From: Devosia naphthalenivorans
GTDB lineage: Bacteria; Pseudomonadota; Alphaproteobacteria; Rhizobiales; Devosiaceae
Length of the DNA stretch: 64,000 bases
Direction of reading: 5' to 3'
Assembly: GCF_003056355.1 (NCBI RefSeq)
Contig: NZ_PYVW01000005.1
Span: 1-64,000 of the forward strand
Positions within the stretch are counted from its first letter, which is position 1. Every line of letters begins with the position of its first letter. Below, in pieces: positions 62,890 to 64,000 of the stretch. The notes below the pieces were generated by a model, which was given only the letters and a program-made list of their open reading frames with translations, was not told the DNA's origin and did not search any database. The position numbers were made by a program, and so were the translations under genes.

Positions 62890-64000
62890 CAGTGGTTTCC
62901 AGCGCCATCGTGGCGGAGGCGAGCGACGATGTCCTGGCTGCCTTCGGAGAGGAGCCGTTCGACAAAGGCTTCGAGCTCGGCTTCGTCCTTGCCGGCAAAG
63001 CCGCGGATTTCGGCCGGGAGATCGTTGCGTAAGTCCTCGACGAGTTGCCGCACTTCGAGCCGGGCGGCTGAATTGGCGCCGATGTCGGCGAGCATCAGGG
63101 CGCCAAGTTCAAGCACGGGGTCGGCAGCGCTGCCGTTGCCCTGTTCGCTTGGCGCTTGCGCCGAAATTTCGAGCTTTTCGATCCAGGTCGCGCCGATCCC
63201 TTCGGCGCGCTGTTCGGCTTCGGTGAGGACCAGGTCGCGGTCCCTGCGCAATTGCCAGGCCAGCGGTGTGCGGCCGGTGAGGCTGAGGCGGGCGACCAGA
63301 TGGGGTGAGCGGGTGGTGGCACGCGCTGTGGCAAGCTGGCCTTCGATGGCGTCCATGGCTTCGCGCCAATCGGCAATGCCGCTGAGGTCAACGGCGACAC
63401 GCTCGAACTGGGCAATGCTGGTGAGCCGCTCCTCGACCAGAATCGAGCGGTCATCGTGGACGGTGACGAGGGTCACGGTCTTTTCGCCGGCCTCGTTGAT
63501 GTCGCGGCCCTGTGGCATGCCGGGCATGATGACGGGGCGCTTGTCGTCATGGGCAGCGCGCTTGTGGATGTGACCCAGCGCCCAATAGTCGAAGCCTGCG
63601 GCGAGCAGGTCGGCAACGTTGGTCGGAGCGTATTGGTCGTGTCCGGGGGCGCCACCAAGGCTTGTGTGCATGATGCCGATATTGACGGCGCCGGGTTCGG
63701 GCAGTTTGTATTTGGGCAGCAGGGTCTCGGGCGCCTGCGGCTTGGCAAAGCTCAGCCCATGAATGGCAATGTCGAGACCGCCCCAGCGCTGAACCATCGC
63801 TTCCGGGCGTCCGCCGAACACCTTGACCGTGGGGGGCAGCACCAGTTCCTGGGTGATACGCGAGAGCGCATCGTGATTGCCGCGGATCTTGTAGACTGCA
63901 ATCCCGGCCTCATGCAGGCGGCCCAATTGCGTGGCGAGGAACCGCGCCGTCTTCATGGAAGTCTGGTCGCCGTCGTAGAGGTCGCCGGCGATGATGAGGG
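62889..64000 (-). CDS. YhaO/SbcD-like metallophosphoesterase (5' end beyond the window)
   Basis: The C-terminal about 370 residues of a nuclease subunit of the SbcCD/Mre11 type. The frame continues off the right edge without a start: LIIAGDLYDGDQTSMKTARFLA lies at the border and contains the GD-x-x-D metal motif. KIRGNHDALSR (third motif), NIGIMHTSLGG and YWALGHIHKRA (GHxH) follow. The C-terminal part after about residue 220 is a capping region. The ATG at 63956 is internal, not the start. Operon with the YhaN-like gene. Confidence 0.9.
   Translation of the reverse strand, partial: LIIAGDLYDGDQTSMKTARFLATQLGRLHEAGIAVYKIRGNHDALSRITQELVLPPTVKVFGGRPEAMVQRWGGLDIAIHGLSFAKPQAPETLLPKYKLPEPGAVNIGIMHTSLGGAPGHDQYAPTNVADLLAAGFDYWALGHIHKRAAHDDKRPVIMPGMPQGRDINEAGEKTVTLVTVHDDRSILVEERLTSIAQFERVAVDLSGIADWREAMDAIEGQLATARATTRSPHLVARLSLTGRTPLAWQLRRDRDLVLTEAEQRAEGIGATWIEKLEISAQAPSEQGNGSAADPVLELGALMLADIGANSAARLEVRQLVEDLRNDLPAEIRGFAGKDEAELEAFVERLLSEGSQDIVARLRHDGAGNH

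Overview
The window is high-GC DNA with dense, often 4-bp-overlapping operons and several binding-protein ABC transporters. Its QueF and AruI-like sequences and its NnrR-type site point to an alphaproteobacterium, most likely a Hyphomicrobiales soil or plant-associated organism. A Devosia-like genus is my guess from overall gene content, not a demonstrated fact. All assignments come from reading the sequence and recalling family motifs; no search was run.

0.4-19.6 kb: a catabolic island for nitrogen-rich amino acids. A leftward operon (AbgB-like M20 amidohydrolase, small unknown protein, class I aminotransferase, DMT exporter, D-amino-acid dehydrogenase) and a rightward operon (PuuE-like deacetylase-fold hydrolase, amino-acid ABC transporter, HyuC/AllC-like carbamoyl hydrolase, AruI-like ThDP decarboxylase, aldehyde dehydrogenase) flank a TetR regulator. 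Two near-identical 24-bp operators face the two operons. Next, a LysR regulator with a T-N11-A palindrome sits divergent from gabT, gabD and a D-threonine-aldolase-fold gene. Together the enzymes could take a guanidino- or ureido-amino acid through its 2-oxo acid, aldehyde and acid to GABA and then succinate.

19.9-30.6 kb: an integrated, decayed mobile element. It has a tyrosine recombinase next to a 17-bp tRNA-Ser 3' end, a copper and nitrite cargo (two DUF305 proteins, AniA-type NirK with an NnrR-like box, DUF411 protein, copper P-type ATPase behind a CueR-like box), and a mobilization module (candidate oriT, ribbon-helix-helix protein, relaxase). On the right the last mobilization ORF is fused in frame to the C-terminal half of queF. 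A GFA-family gene cut after 25 codons and small hypothetical ORFs follow.

30.7-35.8 kb: ROK regulator, FrcA/RbsC/RbsB-type sugar ABC transporter and an SDR dehydrogenase, then a tiny membrane protein. 36.0-38.8 kb: an HxlR regulator with an amber codon, divergent from a three-gene oxidoreductase operon whose alcohol dehydrogenase carries an internal in-frame deletion. 38.9-39.9 kb: ArsR/SRPBCC pair with a perfect palindrome upstream. 40.1-43.4 kb: second copper locus (DUF2946-like, YcnI, CopC-CopD fusion, cytochrome c). 43.4-46.0 kb: GH13 glucosidase, methyltransferase and a thioredoxin-reductase remnant.

46.1-51.8 kb: an iron/thiamine-class ABC transporter split over two divergent transcripts, with a PP2C-fold phosphatase and a DeoR regulator in the binding-protein operon. 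51.8-59.4 kb: a LacI-led sugar operon (FAD oxidoreductase, binding protein, two permeases, MalK-type ATPase, unrecognised barrel-like protein) with tandem operators. 59.4-64.0 kb: a YhaN/YhaO (SbcCD-like) pair running off the right edge.
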